A DNA stretch of 64,000 nucleotides from DASPLX01 sp035627375 (lineage in GTDB: Bacteria; Pseudomonadota; Gammaproteobacteria; Burkholderiales; Burkholderiaceae_D), in assembly GCA_035627375.1 (NCBI GenBank), contig DASPLX010000027.1, positions 1-64,000 of the forward strand, read 5' to 3'. The position numbers and the translations under genes are program-made. This document shows, one piece after another, positions 33,717 through 43,223 of the stretch (positions are counted from its first letter, which is position 1; each line of letters starts with the position of its first letter). The notes beneath the pieces were generated by a model, which was given only the letters and a program-made list of their open reading frames with translations, did not search any database and was not told where the DNA came from.

Positions 33717-34463
33717 ATGCGTCGCAAACTGGTCGCTGGCAACTGGAAAATGAATGGCAGCCTTGCGGCCAATGCGGCGCTGCTGGAAGGCATCAAGTCC
33801 GCGCTTGGTGAACCTCTTTGCAGTACTGCGGTCTGTGTTCCGGCTCCCTATCTGGCACAATGCCAGTCGCTGTTGGCCGGCACCCCGGTCGCTCTCGGTG
33901 CTCAAGATGTGTCGATGCATGCATCCGGGGCCTATACCGGCGAGGTGGCGGCCTCGATGTTGCGGGATTTCGATTGCGTCTACGTCATCGTGGGGCATTC
34001 GGAGCGTCGTGCCTATCATGGCGAGACCGACGAAGCGGTGGCGAAGAAGGCGCTGGCGGCATTGGATGCCGGCTTGACGCCGATTGTCTGTGTCGGGGAG
34101 ACCCTGGCGCAGCGGGAGGCCGGGCAAACCAGCGCGGTCGTCGAGCGGCAAATCGATGCCGTGTTGAGAATGCTCGATACCGATAATGCCTGCAAGATCG
34201 TGGTAGCCTACGAGCCCGTATGGGCGATCGGCACCGGCAAGACGGCGACGCCGGCCATGGCGCAGGAGGTCCACGCTTTCATTCGCGCGAAGTTGGCGGA
34301 GAAAAATGCCGATGCCGCGGCGATGGTGCCTATTCTCTACGGCGGCAGCATGAAGCCGGAGAATGCAGCGGACTTGCTGGCGATGCCTGATATCGATGGC
34401 GGATTGATCGGCGGCGCGGCATTGAAGGCGGCCGATTTTGTTGCCATCATCCGGGCCGCATGA
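33717..34463 (+). CDS. tpiA: Triosephosphate isomerase
   Basis: Protein of 248 residues that interconverts dihydroxyacetone phosphate and glyceraldehyde 3-phosphate. Catalytic sites are all present: Lys and Asn in LVAGNWKMNGS, His in VIVGHSERRAYHGE, and Glu in VVAYEPVWAIGTGKTATPAM with the mobile loop. ILYGGSMKPENAADLLAMPD and GGLIGGAALKAADF form the phosphate-binding end. It precedes secG, the conserved order in many bacteria. Confidence 0.98.
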   Translation: MRRKLVAGNWKMNGSLAANAALLEGIKSALGEPLCSTAVCVPAPYLAQCQSLLAGTPVALGAQDVSMHASGAYTGEVAASMLRDFDCVYVIVGHSERRAYHGETDEAVAKKALAALDAGLTPIVCVGETLAQREAGQTSAVVERQIDAVLRMLDTDNACKIVVAYEPVWAIGTGKTATPAMAQEVHAFIRAKLAEKNADAAAMVPILYGGSMKPENAADLLAMPDIDGGLIGGAALKAADFVAIIRAA

Positions 34464-34518
34464 GTGGGATGCGATAAGCGTATCGCCATTAGAAACAACT
34501 TTTGATTGGAACTTGTTA

Positions 34519-34908
34519 ATGAATACCTTGCTTACCATTACTGTCGTCATTCAAGTGCTGTCCGCGCTGGCGATCATCGGCCTTGTGCTGCTTCAGCATG
34601 GGAAGGGTGCGGACATGGGGGCTGCGTTCGGCTCCGGGGCGTCGGGTAGCTTGTTCGGTGCAACCGGCTCCTCGAATTTTCTGTCGAAGTCAACGGCGAT
34701 CGCCGCCGCGATCTTTTTTGCCGCCACGCTGGCGCTTGCCTTCTTTGGCGGGCAGCGCACCGCGGCGACTGGTGTGATGGATAATCTTCCGGCCTCCGGA
34801 ACTCCCGCTGTAGATTCTGCTGCGAGCGCTCCGGCTGCCGCGAAGGAGACTGCATCGCAACCGGCGTCGGCCGCGCCGACGGGGCAGTCGAATCAGATAC
34901 CGAAATAA
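34519..34908 (+). CDS. secG: Preprotein translocase subunit SecG
   Basis: Protein of 129 residues with two membrane helices (LLTITVVIQVLSALAIIGLV and STAIAAAIFFAATLALAFF) separated by the conserved LLQHGKGADMGAAFGSGASG loop typical of SecG. SecG stimulates SecYE-dependent export with SecA. The C-terminal tail of about 50 residues is Ala/Pro/Ser/Gln-rich and unstructured, as in other betaproteobacteria. It follows tpiA by 55 bases and is followed by tRNA-Leu. Confidence 0.95.
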   Translation: MNTLLTITVVIQVLSALAIIGLVLLQHGKGADMGAAFGSGASGSLFGATGSSNFLSKSTAIAAAIFFAATLALAFFGGQRTAATGVMDNLPASGTPAVDSAASAPAAAKETASQPASAAPTGQSNQIPK

Positions 34909-34954
34909 GCGTCAATTTTTTTGACCCAGATTCTTACTTTTTCTCAATTGTGCG

Positions 34955-34984
34955 TTGAACAAAGAGGGCGAATCGGGTTAAAAT
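34955..34984 (+). promoter_or_regulatory. Promoter of tRNA-Leu
   Basis: TTGAAC (34955-34960), 18 bases, TAAAAT (34979-34984), with the tRNA beginning at 34996. Confidence 0.7.
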
Positions 34985-34995
34985 AGCGGACTTAG

Positions 34996-35080
34996 GCCGA
35001 CGTGGTGAAATTGGTAGACACGCTATCTTGAGGGGGTAGTGGCGAAAGCTGTGCGAGTTCGAGTCTCGCCGTCGGCACCA
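34996..35080 (+). tRNA. tRNA-Leu (anticodon GAG)
   Basis: An 85-base tRNA with CCA encoded (35078-35080). The acceptor stem is GCCGACG (34996-35002) with CGTCGGC (35070-35076) and discriminator A. The anticodon loop TTGAGGG gives GAG at 35030-35032, reading CUC/CUU leucine codons; CTATC/GGTAG form the stem. A long variable arm (GGCGAAAGCT region) and the T-arm GCGAG-TTCGAGT-CTCGC are as expected for a class II leucine tRNA. It sits between secG and nuoA, as in many Burkholderiales. Confidence 0.97.
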
Positions 35081-35087
35081 ATAAAAC

Positions 35088-35125
35088 AAAAGCCAGCGAG
35101 GAGCTCTGCCTACGCTGGCTTTTTA
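35088..35125 (+). terminator. Terminator after tRNA-Leu
   Basis: AAAAGCCAGCG (35088-35098) pairs with CGCTGGCTTTT (35113-35123), loop of 14 bases, then TA. This separates the tRNA from the nuo operon. Confidence 0.85.
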
Positions 35126-35133
35126 TCGAGGAG

Positions 35134-35161
35134 TTGTTGTTTGATTTGGCAATTCAATAAT
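35134..35161 (+). promoter_or_regulatory. Possible promoter of the nuo operon
   Basis: TTGTTG (35134-35139), 16 bases, AATAAT (35156-35161). A 7-bp inverted repeat TTTGATT (35140-35146) and AATCAAA (35159-35165) overlaps it and could be an operator. Confidence 0.35.
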
Positions 35162-35202
35162 CAAATCATGCATCTCAACCGCTCAACACATTGCGACATA
35201 TC

Positions 35203-35562
35203 GTGAACCTCGAAAACTACCTCCCCGTACTTCTCTTCATTCTCGTCGGTATCGGCGTCGGTATCGTTCCCCAAGTCTTAGGTCGTGTTCTGGCGCCGCA
35301 TAAGCCGGATCCGGAAAAACTCTCTCCCTACGAGTGCGGCTTCGAGGCGTTCGAGGATGCGCGCATGAAGTTCGATGTGCGTTACTACCTGATTGCGATC
35401 CTGTTTATTTTGTTCGACCTGGAAACCGCTTTCTTCTTTCCGTGGGGTGTCGCAATGCGCGACCTCGGTTGGCAAGGATTCCTGACGATGCTCGTGTTCA
35501 TTCTCGAATTCATCGTCGGGTTCTGGTACATCTGGAAGAAGGGTGCCCTGGATTGGGAATAA
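35203..35562 (+). CDS. nuoA: NADH-quinone oxidoreductase subunit A
   Basis: Protein of 119 residues from GTG 35203 (NLENYLPVLLFILVGIGVGI); a TTG at 35191 would add four residues. Three membrane helices and the conserved KPDPEKLSPYECGFEAFEDA loop (contact with the quinone cavity) identify the subunit. FDLETAFFFPWGVAMRDLG is the second family signature. First of 14 nuo genes in order A to N, in the membrane arm of complex I. Confidence 0.96.
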   Translation: MNLENYLPVLLFILVGIGVGIVPQVLGRVLAPHKPDPEKLSPYECGFEAFEDARMKFDVRYYLIAILFILFDLETAFFFPWGVAMRDLGWQGFLTMLVFILEFIVGFWYIWKKGALDWE

Positions 35563-35565
35563 GCC

Positions 35566-36042
35566 ATGTCTATTGAAGGCGTATTGAACGAAGGTTTTAT
35601 CACCACCACAGCGGATAAGCTGATCAACTGGACGCGTACCGGCTCGATGTGGCCGATGACGTTCGGTCTCGCGTGCTGTGCCGTGGAAATGATGCACGCC
35701 GGTGCGTCGCGTTACGATCTCGACCGCTTCGGCATCGTGTTCCGTCCGTCCCCGCGTCAGTCCGACGTGATGATCGTCGCCGGCACCCTGTGCAACAAGA
35801 TGGCGCCCGCGCTGCGCAAGGTGTACGACCAGATGGCCGAGCCGCGCTGGGTCATCTCGATGGGTTCCTGCGCCAACGGCGGCGGCTACTATCACTACTC
35901 GTATTCCGTCGTGCGCGGCTGCGATCGTATCGTGCCGGTCGATGTCTACGTGCCGGGTTGTCCGCCGACCGCGGAGGCCCTGCTGTACGGCATCATCCAG
36001 TTGCAGAACAAGATCAAGCGCACCAACACCATTGCGCGCTGA
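35566..36042 (+). CDS. nuoB: NADH-quinone oxidoreductase subunit B
   Basis: Protein of 158 residues that carries the N2 4Fe-4S cluster which passes electrons to quinone. The cysteines are in TFGLACCAVEMMH (tandem CC), MGSCANGGGYYHYSYSVVRG and VPGCPPTAEALLYGI. It starts 3 bases after nuoA. Length is typical of betaproteobacterial NuoB. Confidence 0.98.
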   Translation: MSIEGVLNEGFITTTADKLINWTRTGSMWPMTFGLACCAVEMMHAGASRYDLDRFGIVFRPSPRQSDVMIVAGTLCNKMAPALRKVYDQMAEPRWVISMGSCANGGGYYHYSYSVVRGCDRIVPVDVYVPGCPPTAEALLYGIIQLQNKIKRTNTIAR

Positions 36043-36057
36043 TAGGGCGGCTGAATC

Positions 36058-36654
36058 ATGACCACCAAACTTGAAACCCTCGAAGCCGCGTTGCGCGCAG
36101 CGCTCGGCGAGCAGATTCAAAACCTGACCGCGTCCTACGGCGAAATCACTATCGTTGTCTCTGCGGCGAATTACCTGTCCGCGATGCGCACCCTGCGCGA
36201 TCACGCGGAGCTGCGTTTCGAAGAGCTGATCGATCTGTGCGGCGTCGACTATTCGACTTACGGCGAGGGCGCCTGGGAAGGTTCCCGCTTCGCCGTCGTG
36301 TCGCATCTGCTGTCGGTGAGCCGTAATTGGCGTGTGCGCGTGCGCGTATTCGCGCCGGACGACGACATGCCGGTGGTCGCTTCCGTCACCGAAATCTGGC
36401 CGTCGGCCAACTGGTACGAGCGCGAGGCGTTCGATTTCTTCGGCATCCTGTTCGAAGGTCACAACGACCTGCGCCGCATCCTGACCGACTACGGTTTCAT
36501 CGGTCACCCGTTCCGCAAGGATTTTCCGGTGTCCGGTTATGTCGAGATGCGCTACGACCCGGAGCAGAAGCGCGTCATCTACCAACCCGTGACGATCGAG
36601 CCGCGCGAGAACACGCCGCGCGTGATCCGTGAAGATACCTACGGGGTTAAATAA
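36058..36654 (+). CDS. nuoC: NADH-quinone oxidoreductase subunit C
   Basis: Protein of 198 residues of the peripheral arm (30 kDa subunit). The signature is WYEREAFDFFGILFEGHNDLR, followed by RILTDYGFIGHPFRKDFPVS. NuoC is separate from NuoD here, unlike the fused NuoCD of Escherichia coli. Its stop overlaps the nuoD start by one base (TAATG). Confidence 0.97.
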   Translation: MTTKLETLEAALRAALGEQIQNLTASYGEITIVVSAANYLSAMRTLRDHAELRFEELIDLCGVDYSTYGEGAWEGSRFAVVSHLLSVSRNWRVRVRVFAPDDDMPVVASVTEIWPSANWYEREAFDFFGILFEGHNDLRRILTDYGFIGHPFRKDFPVSGYVEMRYDPEQKRVIYQPVTIEPRENTPRVIREDTYGVK

Positions 36655-37907
36655 TGGCAGAGATCAAAAATTACACGCTGAACTTCGGTCCGCAGCACCC
36701 GGCGGCGCACGGCGTGCTGCGCCTGGTGCTCGAGCTTGACGGCGAAGTCGTGCAGCGTGCCGATCCGCATATCGGCCTGCTGCATCGTGCGACCGAGAAA
36801 CTGGCCGAGCAGAAGACCTATCTGCAATCCGTTCCCTACATGGATCGCCTCGACTACGTGTCGATGATGTGCAACGAGCACGCCTACGTCATGGCGATCG
36901 AGAAGCTGCTGGGCATCGAAGTGCCGCTGCGCGCGCAGTACATCCGTGTGATGTTCGACGAGATCACGCGTATCCTGAACCACCTGCTGTGGATCGGCGC
37001 GCACGGCCTGGATGTCGGCGCGATGGCGGTCTTCCTGTATGCGTTCCGCGAGCGCGAAGACCTGATGGATTGCTATGAGGCGGTTTCCGGCGCGCGCATG
37101 CATGCGGCGTATTATCGTCCTGGCGGCGTCTATCGCGACCTGCCGGACACCATGCCGAAGCACAAGGCTTCGCTGGTCCGCAACGAAAAGGCGATCAAGC
37201 AGCTCAACGCGAACCGCGAAGGTTCGCTGCTCGACTTCATCGAGGATTTCACGAACCGCTTCCCGGGATATGTCGACGAATACGAGACCCTGCTGACCGA
37301 CAACCGCATCTGGAAACAGCGCCTGGTCGGTATCGGCGTCGTTTCGCCCGAGCGCGCCAAGGCGATGGGCTTCACCGGTCCGATGCTGCGTGGTTCCGGC
37401 ATCGAATGGGATCTGCGCAAGAACCAGCCTTATGAAGTGTACGACCTGCTCGATTTCGACATTCCGGTCGGCACCAACGGCGACTGCTACGACCGTTACC
37501 TGGTGCGTGTCGAGGAAATGCGCCAATCGAACCGCATCATCAAGCAATGTGTCGAATGGCTGCGCAACAACCCAGGACCGGTCATCACCGACAACCATAA
37601 GGTGGCGCCGCCTTCGCGCGTGGACATGAAGTCCAACATGGAAGAGCTGATCCACCACTTCAAGCTGTTCACGGAAGGCTTTCACGTTCCGCCGGGCGAG
37701 GTCTACACGGCGGTCGAGCACCCGAAGGGCGAATTCGGCATTTACATCGTGTCCGACGGCGCGAACAAGCCGTACCGTCTGAAGATCCGCGCACCGGGCT
37801 TCGCCCACCTGCAAGGCTTGGACGAAATGGCCAAGGGCCACATGATCGCCGACGTGGTGACGATCATCGGCACGCAAGACATTGTGTTTGGCGAAATTGA
37901 CCGCTAA
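36654..37907 (+). CDS. nuoD: NADH-quinone oxidoreductase subunit D
   Basis: Protein of 417 residues (49 kDa subunit) forming the quinone site with NuoB. Recognised by LNFGPQHPAAHGVLRLVLEL, the histidine-rich quinone-loop start, RLDYVSMMCNEHAYVMAIEK and the C-terminal FAHLQGLDEMAKGHMIADVV. It begins one base overlapping nuoC. A 77-base gap follows before nuoE, with no gene seen in it. Confidence 0.98.
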   Translation: MAEIKNYTLNFGPQHPAAHGVLRLVLELDGEVVQRADPHIGLLHRATEKLAEQKTYLQSVPYMDRLDYVSMMCNEHAYVMAIEKLLGIEVPLRAQYIRVMFDEITRILNHLLWIGAHGLDVGAMAVFLYAFREREDLMDCYEAVSGARMHAAYYRPGGVYRDLPDTMPKHKASLVRNEKAIKQLNANREGSLLDFIEDFTNRFPGYVDEYETLLTDNRIWKQRLVGIGVVSPERAKAMGFTGPMLRGSGIEWDLRKNQPYEVYDLLDFDIPVGTNGDCYDRYLVRVEEMRQSNRIIKQCVEWLRNNPGPVITDNHKVAPPSRVDMKSNMEELIHHFKLFTEGFHVPPGEVYTAVEHPKGEFGIYIVSDGANKPYRLKIRAPGFAHLQGLDEMAKGHMIADVVTIIGTQDIVFGEIDR

Positions 37908-37984
37908 GAGTTCGTGCCCCGGATTCACGCCGATGCGAGGATCCGCGGGCCCGAAGCATGCGTCGATATTAGAGGCATAGATAA

Positions 37985-38464
37985 ATGCTGTTATCAGAGC
38001 AAGCATACAAGAAGATCGATCGTGAACTCGCGAAGTTCCCGGCAGACCAGCGGCAATCCGCCGTGATGGCTGCGCTCGCGATCGCCCAGGGCGAGAAGGG
38101 CTGGCTGTCCCCGGAAGTGATGCAGGACGTGGCCGACTACATCGGCATGCCCGCGATCGCGGTGCAGGAAGTGGCGACCTTCTACAACATGTACAACACC
38201 AAGCCGGTCGGCAAGCACAAGATTTCGGTGTGCACGAACTTGCCTTGTGCCTTGTCCGGCGGTGAGCGTGCTGCGCATTACCTGAAAGAAAAACTGGGCG
38301 TCGATTACAAGGAAACCACGGCCGACGGCCAGTTCACGCTGATCGAAGGCGAGTGCATGGGCGCCTGCGGCGACGCACCGGTCATGATCGTGAACAACAA
38401 GCGCATGTGCAGCCATATGTCGAACGAAAAGATCGACGCCCTGGTCGAGGAGCTCAAGAAATGA
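37985..38464 (+). CDS. nuoE: NADH-quinone oxidoreductase subunit E
   Basis: Protein of 159 residues with a thioredoxin-like 2Fe-2S domain. The cluster cysteines are in VCTNLPCALSGG and EGECMGACGDAPVMIVN. It belongs to the NADH-oxidising module with NuoF. It overlaps nuoF by four bases (ATGA). Confidence 0.98.
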   Translation: MLLSEQAYKKIDRELAKFPADQRQSAVMAALAIAQGEKGWLSPEVMQDVADYIGMPAIAVQEVATFYNMYNTKPVGKHKISVCTNLPCALSGGERAAHYLKEKLGVDYKETTADGQFTLIEGECMGACGDAPVMIVNNKRMCSHMSNEKIDALVEELKK

Positions 38465-39756
38465 CCAGCCTGCACGACCGTCACATCAATCCCTTGATCC
38501 TGGCCGGCCTGGACGGCAACAACTGGCGTCTCGCCGACTACGTCAAGCGTGGCGGCTACGAGTCGCTCAAGCGCATCTTGACCGAGAAGATCCCGCCGGA
38601 GCAGGTGATCGCCGAACTGAAAACCTCGTCGCTGCGCGGCCGCGGCGGCGCCGGCTTCCCGACCGGCCTGAAGTGGAGCTTCATGCCGCGCCAGTTCCCG
38701 GGGCAGAAGTACCTCGTCTGCAATACCGACGAAGGCGAGCCGGGTACGTTCAAGGATCGCGACATCATCCGCTATAACCCGCATGCCTTGATCGAAGGCA
38801 TGGCGATCGGCGCTTATGCGATGGGCATCACTGTGGGTTACAACTATATCCACGGCGAGATCTGGGCCGAATACGAGCGTTTCGAGGAAGCGCTGGAAGA
38901 GGCGCGTGCCGCCGGCTTCCTCGGCAACAACATCATGGGCAGCGACTTCAACTTCCAGCTACATGCTTTCCACGGCTACGGCGCTTATATCTGCGGCGAA
39001 GAGACCGCGCTGCTCGAGTCGCTCGAAGGCAAGAAAGGCCAGCCGCGCTTCAAGCCGCCGTTCCCGGCCAGCTTCGGCCTGTACGGCAAGCCGACCACGA
39101 TCAACAACACCGAGACCTTCGCGGCCGTGCCGTTCATCATGAAGATGGGCGGCGAAGCCTATGCCGCGCTCGGCAAGCCGAACAACGGCGGCACCAAGAT
39201 CTTCTCGATGTCGGGTGACGTGGCCCGTCCGGGCAACTATGAGGTGCCGCTCGGCACGCCGTTCGCGAAGCTGCTTGAACTGGCCGGCGGCATGCGCGGC
39301 GGCAAGAAGATCAAGGCTGTCATTCCGGGCGGTTCGTCGATGCCGGTGCTGACCGGCGAAGTCATGATGAACACCGACATGGACTACGATTCGATCGCGA
39401 AAGCGGGCTCGATGCTCGGCTCCGGCGCGGTCATCGTGATGGACGAGACGCGCTGCATGGTCAAGTCGCTGCTGCGCCTGTCGTATTTCTATTTCGAGGA
39501 ATCCTGCGGCCAGTGCACGCCGTGCCGCGAAGGCACCGGCTGGCTCTATCGCATGGTCCATCGCATCGAGCACGGCCAGGGGCGTCCGGACGATCTCGAC
39601 ATGCTGAACTCGATCGCCGACAACATTCAGGGCCGCACGATTTGCGCGCTCGGCGATGCGGCGGCGATGCCGGTGCGCGCCTTCGTGAAGAATTTCCGCG
39701 AAGAGTTCGAATACCACATCGAACACAAGCATTGCCTGGTTCCGGCATACGTGTAA
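38461..39756 (+). CDS. nuoF: NADH-quinone oxidoreductase subunit F
   Basis: Protein of 431 residues that binds NADH and FMN and holds the N3 4Fe-4S cluster. NADH/FMN motifs: RGRGGAGFPTGLKWSFMPRQ and YLVCNTDEGEPGTFKDRDII; cluster cysteines in EESCGQCTPCREGTGWLYRM and the later TICALGDAAAMPV. ATG 38461 gives the conserved start (TSLHDRHINPLILAGLDG). It overlaps nuoE and precedes nuoG by 32 bases. Confidence 0.98.
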   Translation: MTSLHDRHINPLILAGLDGNNWRLADYVKRGGYESLKRILTEKIPPEQVIAELKTSSLRGRGGAGFPTGLKWSFMPRQFPGQKYLVCNTDEGEPGTFKDRDIIRYNPHALIEGMAIGAYAMGITVGYNYIHGEIWAEYERFEEALEEARAAGFLGNNIMGSDFNFQLHAFHGYGAYICGEETALLESLEGKKGQPRFKPPFPASFGLYGKPTTINNTETFAAVPFIMKMGGEAYAALGKPNNGGTKIFSMSGDVARPGNYEVPLGTPFAKLLELAGGMRGGKKIKAVIPGGSSMPVLTGEVMMNTDMDYDSIAKAGSMLGSGAVIVMDETRCMVKSLLRLSYFYFEESCGQCTPCREGTGWLYRMVHRIEHGQGRPDDLDMLNSIADNIQGRTICALGDAAAMPVRAFVKNFREEFEYHIEHKHCLVPAYV

Positions 39757-39788
39757 CCGAATTGAGAATACCTGTTTAGGCATACGCC

Positions 39789-42131
39789 ATGGTTGAAATC
39801 GAAATTGACGGCAAAAAGGTCGAAGTGCAGGAAGGCAGCATGGTGATGGACGCTGCCAACAAGCTCGGCACTTACATCCCCCATTTTTGCTATCACAAGA
39901 AATTGTCTATCGCGGCCAACTGCCGCATGTGCCTGGTCGACGTCGAGAAGGCGCCGAAACCGTTGCCCGCCTGCGCGACGCCGGTCACCAACGGCATGAT
40001 CGTGCGCACCGCCAGCGACAAGGCGGTCAAGGCGCAAAAAGGCGTCATGGAATTCCTGCTGATTAACCATCCGCTCGATTGCCCGATCTGCGATCAGGGC
40101 GGCGAATGCCAGCTCCAGGATCTCGCCGTCGGCTACGGCCCGTCGTCGTCGCGCTACGAGGAAGAAAAACGCGTTGTCGTGCCGAAGGATGCCGGTCCGC
40201 TGATCTCGATGAAAGAGATGAGCCGCTGCATCCACTGCACCCGCTGCGTGCGCTTCGGCCAGGAAATCGCCGGCCAGATGGAATTCGGCATGCTCAACCG
40301 CGGCGAGCACTCCGAGATCACGGCGTTCGTCGGCAAGACCGTCGATTCCGAACTGTCCGGCAACATGATCGATCTGTGCCCGGTCGGCGCACTGACGTCC
40401 AAGCCGTTCCGCTATTCCGCACGCACCTGGGAACTGTCGCGCCGCAAATCGGTGGCGCCGCATGACAGCCTCGGCAGCAACTTGATCGTGCAAGTGAAGG
40501 GCGGCCGGGTGATGCGCGTTCTCCCGCTCGAGAACGAAGCCGTCAACGAATGCTGGCTGTCGGATCGCGACCGTTTCTCGTATGAAGGCTTGAACAGCGA
40601 AGATCGTCTGACGGCGCCGATGGTCAAGCAAAACGGTGAGTGGATCGAAACCGATTGGCAGACCGCGCTCGACTATGTCGCACGCGGCCTGATGGGCGTC
40701 AAGAAAGACCATGGCGTCGATGCGATCGCCGCCCTGGCCGCGCCGTATTCGACGCTGGAAGAGTTCTCGCTGCTGCAAAAGCTGATGCGCGGGCTCGGTT
40801 CCGACAATGTCGACTTCCGCTTGCGCCAGTCCGATTTCGCGCTCGACGGCAAAGTCGTGCCGTGGCTTGGCATGAACATCGCGGACATCGATCACCTGCA
40901 ACATGCTTTCGTGATCGGTTCCTTCCTGCGCAAGGAGCAGCCGCTGCTGGCGGCTCGTCTGCGTCAGGCGGTCCGTCACGGCGCCAAGCTCAGCATGCTG
41001 CATGCGACGGACGACGATTGGCTGATGAAAACGGCCAACAAGATGATCGCCGCGCCGTCCGCGTGGGTTTCCGCGCTGGCCGAAGTCGCCGTCGCGGTCG
41101 CGGGCGCCAAGGGCATCGCCGCGCCGGCAGGTTTCGAAAACATCAAGGCGTCGGCCGACGCGCAGCGGATCGCCGCGGTGCTGACGGCCGGTACGCAACA
41201 CGCCATTCTGCTCGGCGCCGCCGCGGCCCAGCATCCGCAAGCGTCGCAGTTGCACGCCATCGCCCAATGGTTGGCGCAGAACACCGATGCCGGCTTCGGC
41301 TACCTGGTCGACGGCGCCAATGCGATCGGCGGCTACCTGGCGAACGCCATGCCGGCAAATGGTGCGAAAGGCGCCAATGCACAACAGGCATTCGCGCAAC
41401 CGCGCAAGGCCTACGTGCTGCTGCACGCCGAACCGAAACTCGATAGCGCCAACCCGCAATCAGCTCGCACCGCCCTGGAGCAAGCCGAGATGGTCGTCGT
41501 GATGTCGCCGTTCAAGCAAGGCATGGATTACGCAGACGTGCTGCTGCCGGTGGCGCCGTTCTCCGAAACTTCCGGGACGTTCGTCAATGCCCAGGGCATC
41601 GCGCAAAGCTTCAACGGCACCGTCAAGCCGCTCGGCGAGACGCGCCCGGCATGGAAGGTCTTGCGCGTACTCGGCAATCTGCTCGACCTGCAGGGCTTCG
41701 GTTACGAATCGTCGGAAGAGATCCGCAATGAAGTCCTCGGCGCCGGCAATGCAACACCGATCGACGTCAGCGGCCGGCTCAACAATATCGCCGGCGTGCA
41801 GCCGCAAGCACCGGCAGCCGGTTCGGCCAAGCTGGAACGCATCGCCGACGTGCCCCTGTATTTCAGCGATGCGATCGTCCGCCGTGCCGCCTCGCTGCAG
41901 CAGACGAACGAGGCGAAAGCGCCGGCGGCATGGATTTCCGCCGCCCTGGCGCAGAAGCTCGGCGTGGCCGACGGCGCGGACGTACTTGTCAAGCAAGGCG
42001 ACGGCAGCGCGATCCTGCCTGCGGCGATCGATAGCAAACTGCCGGAAAACGTCGTCCGCCTGTCGGCCGGCCACGTCGCGACCAGCACGCTGGGCGCGAT
42101 GTTCGGCGAGATCACCGTGGAGAAAGCGTGA
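39789..42131 (+). CDS. nuoG: NADH-quinone oxidoreductase subunit G
   Basis: Protein of 780 residues, the largest subunit. N-terminal 2Fe-2S ferredoxin (YIPHFCYHKKLSIAANCRMC, PLPACATPVTNG), then 4Fe-4S motifs CPICDQGGECQLQD and SRCIHCTRCVRFGQEIAGQM, followed by a molybdopterin-oxidoreductase-like domain that has lost its cofactor. Length is normal for the betaproteobacterial form. Its stop shares bases with the nuoH ATG (TGATG). Confidence 0.97.
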   Translation: MVEIEIDGKKVEVQEGSMVMDAANKLGTYIPHFCYHKKLSIAANCRMCLVDVEKAPKPLPACATPVTNGMIVRTASDKAVKAQKGVMEFLLINHPLDCPICDQGGECQLQDLAVGYGPSSSRYEEEKRVVVPKDAGPLISMKEMSRCIHCTRCVRFGQEIAGQMEFGMLNRGEHSEITAFVGKTVDSELSGNMIDLCPVGALTSKPFRYSARTWELSRRKSVAPHDSLGSNLIVQVKGGRVMRVLPLENEAVNECWLSDRDRFSYEGLNSEDRLTAPMVKQNGEWIETDWQTALDYVARGLMGVKKDHGVDAIAALAAPYSTLEEFSLLQKLMRGLGSDNVDFRLRQSDFALDGKVVPWLGMNIADIDHLQHAFVIGSFLRKEQPLLAARLRQAVRHGAKLSMLHATDDDWLMKTANKMIAAPSAWVSALAEVAVAVAGAKGIAAPAGFENIKASADAQRIAAVLTAGTQHAILLGAAAAQHPQASQLHAIAQWLAQNTDAGFGYLVDGANAIGGYLANAMPANGAKGANAQQAFAQPRKAYVLLHAEPKLDSANPQSARTALEQAEMVVVMSPFKQGMDYADVLLPVAPFSETSGTFVNAQGIAQSFNGTVKPLGETRPAWKVLRVLGNLLDLQGFGYESSEEIRNEVLGAGNATPIDVSGRLNNIAGVQPQAPAAGSAKLERIADVPLYFSDAIVRRAASLQQTNEAKAPAAWISAALAQKLGVADGADVLVKQGDGSAILPAAIDSKLPENVVRLSAGHVATSTLGAMFGEITVEKA

Positions 42132-43198
42132 TGGATCAATTGCTCATGTCTCTGCAAGCGACCGGACAGGGAGTATTCGGCGGTTTGTGGCCGGTCGTCT
42201 GGACCTTGATGAAGATCGTCGCCGTCGTATTGCCGCTGATGGGTTGCGTCGCCTATCTGACGCTCTGGGAACGCAAGGTCATCGGCTGGATGCATATCCG
42301 CCTCGGCCCGAACCGGGTCGGCCCGCTCGGCTTGTTGCAGCCGATCGCCGATGCCCTGAAGCTGCTGCTCAAGGAAATCGTCGTCCCGGCGCGTTCCAAC
42401 AAGGCTTTGTTCGTGATCGCGCCGATCATGACCATCATGCCGGCGCTGGCCGCCTGGTCGGTCGTCCCGTTCGGCCCTGAAGTCGCATTGGCCAATGTCA
42501 ACGCCGGCCTCCTGCTCGTGATGGCGATTACCTCGATGGAAGTCTACGGCATCATCATCGCCGGCTGGGCATCGAACTCGAAGTATTCCTTCCTCGGCGC
42601 GATGCGCGCCTCGGCGCAGATGGTCTCGTATGAGATCGCCATGGGCTTCGTGCTCGTGATCGTGCTGATGGTATCGGGCAGCCTGAACTTCACCGACATC
42701 GTCGTCGCCCAGACCAAGGGCTGGGGCGCCGAGCACGGCTGGAACCTGCTGTCCTGGAACTGGCTGCCGCTGCTGCCGATGTTCGTCGTCTACGTGATCT
42801 CGGGCATCGCCGAAACCAACCGCCATCCGTTCGACGTGGTCGAAGGCGAATCGGAAATCGTGGCCGGCCACATGGTGGAGTACTCGGGCATGTCGTTCGC
42901 GATGTTCTTCCTCGCGGAGTATGCGAACATGATCCTGATCTCGATCCTGGCGGCGCTGATGTTCCTCGGCGGCTGGGATGCGCCGTTCGGGTTCCTGAGC
43001 TTCATCCCCGGCTGGATCTGGCTCGGCATCAAGACCTTCGTCGTGGTTACGATGTTCATTTGGGCGCGCGCGTCGTTCCCGCGTTACCGCTACGATCAGA
43101 TCATGCGCCTCGGCTGGAAGGTGTTCATTCCGCTGACGCTGGCGTACCTGGTGATCGTCGCGGCGTGGATACAGACGCCGTGGAACATCTGGAAGTAA
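42131..43198 (+). CDS. nuoH: NADH-quinone oxidoreductase subunit H
   Basis: Protein of 355 residues from ATG 42131, with about eight or nine membrane helices linking the quinone cavity to the proton pumps. Signatures: LTLWERKVIGWMHIRLGPNR, VGPLGLLQPIADALKLLLKE and SGIAETNRHPFDVVEGESEI. One base overlaps nuoG. Confidence 0.97.
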   Translation: MDQLLMSLQATGQGVFGGLWPVVWTLMKIVAVVLPLMGCVAYLTLWERKVIGWMHIRLGPNRVGPLGLLQPIADALKLLLKEIVVPARSNKALFVIAPIMTIMPALAAWSVVPFGPEVALANVNAGLLLVMAITSMEVYGIIIAGWASNSKYSFLGAMRASAQMVSYEIAMGFVLVIVLMVSGSLNFTDIVVAQTKGWGAEHGWNLLSWNWLPLLPMFVVYVISGIAETNRHPFDVVEGESEIVAGHMVEYSGMSFAMFFLAEYANMILISILAALMFLGGWDAPFGFLSFIPGWIWLGIKTFVVVTMFIWARASFPRYRYDQIMRLGWKVFIPLTLAYLVIVAAWIQTPWNIWK

Positions 43199-43223
43199 TC
43201 GGAAGTATTTAGAGGCTGAAACC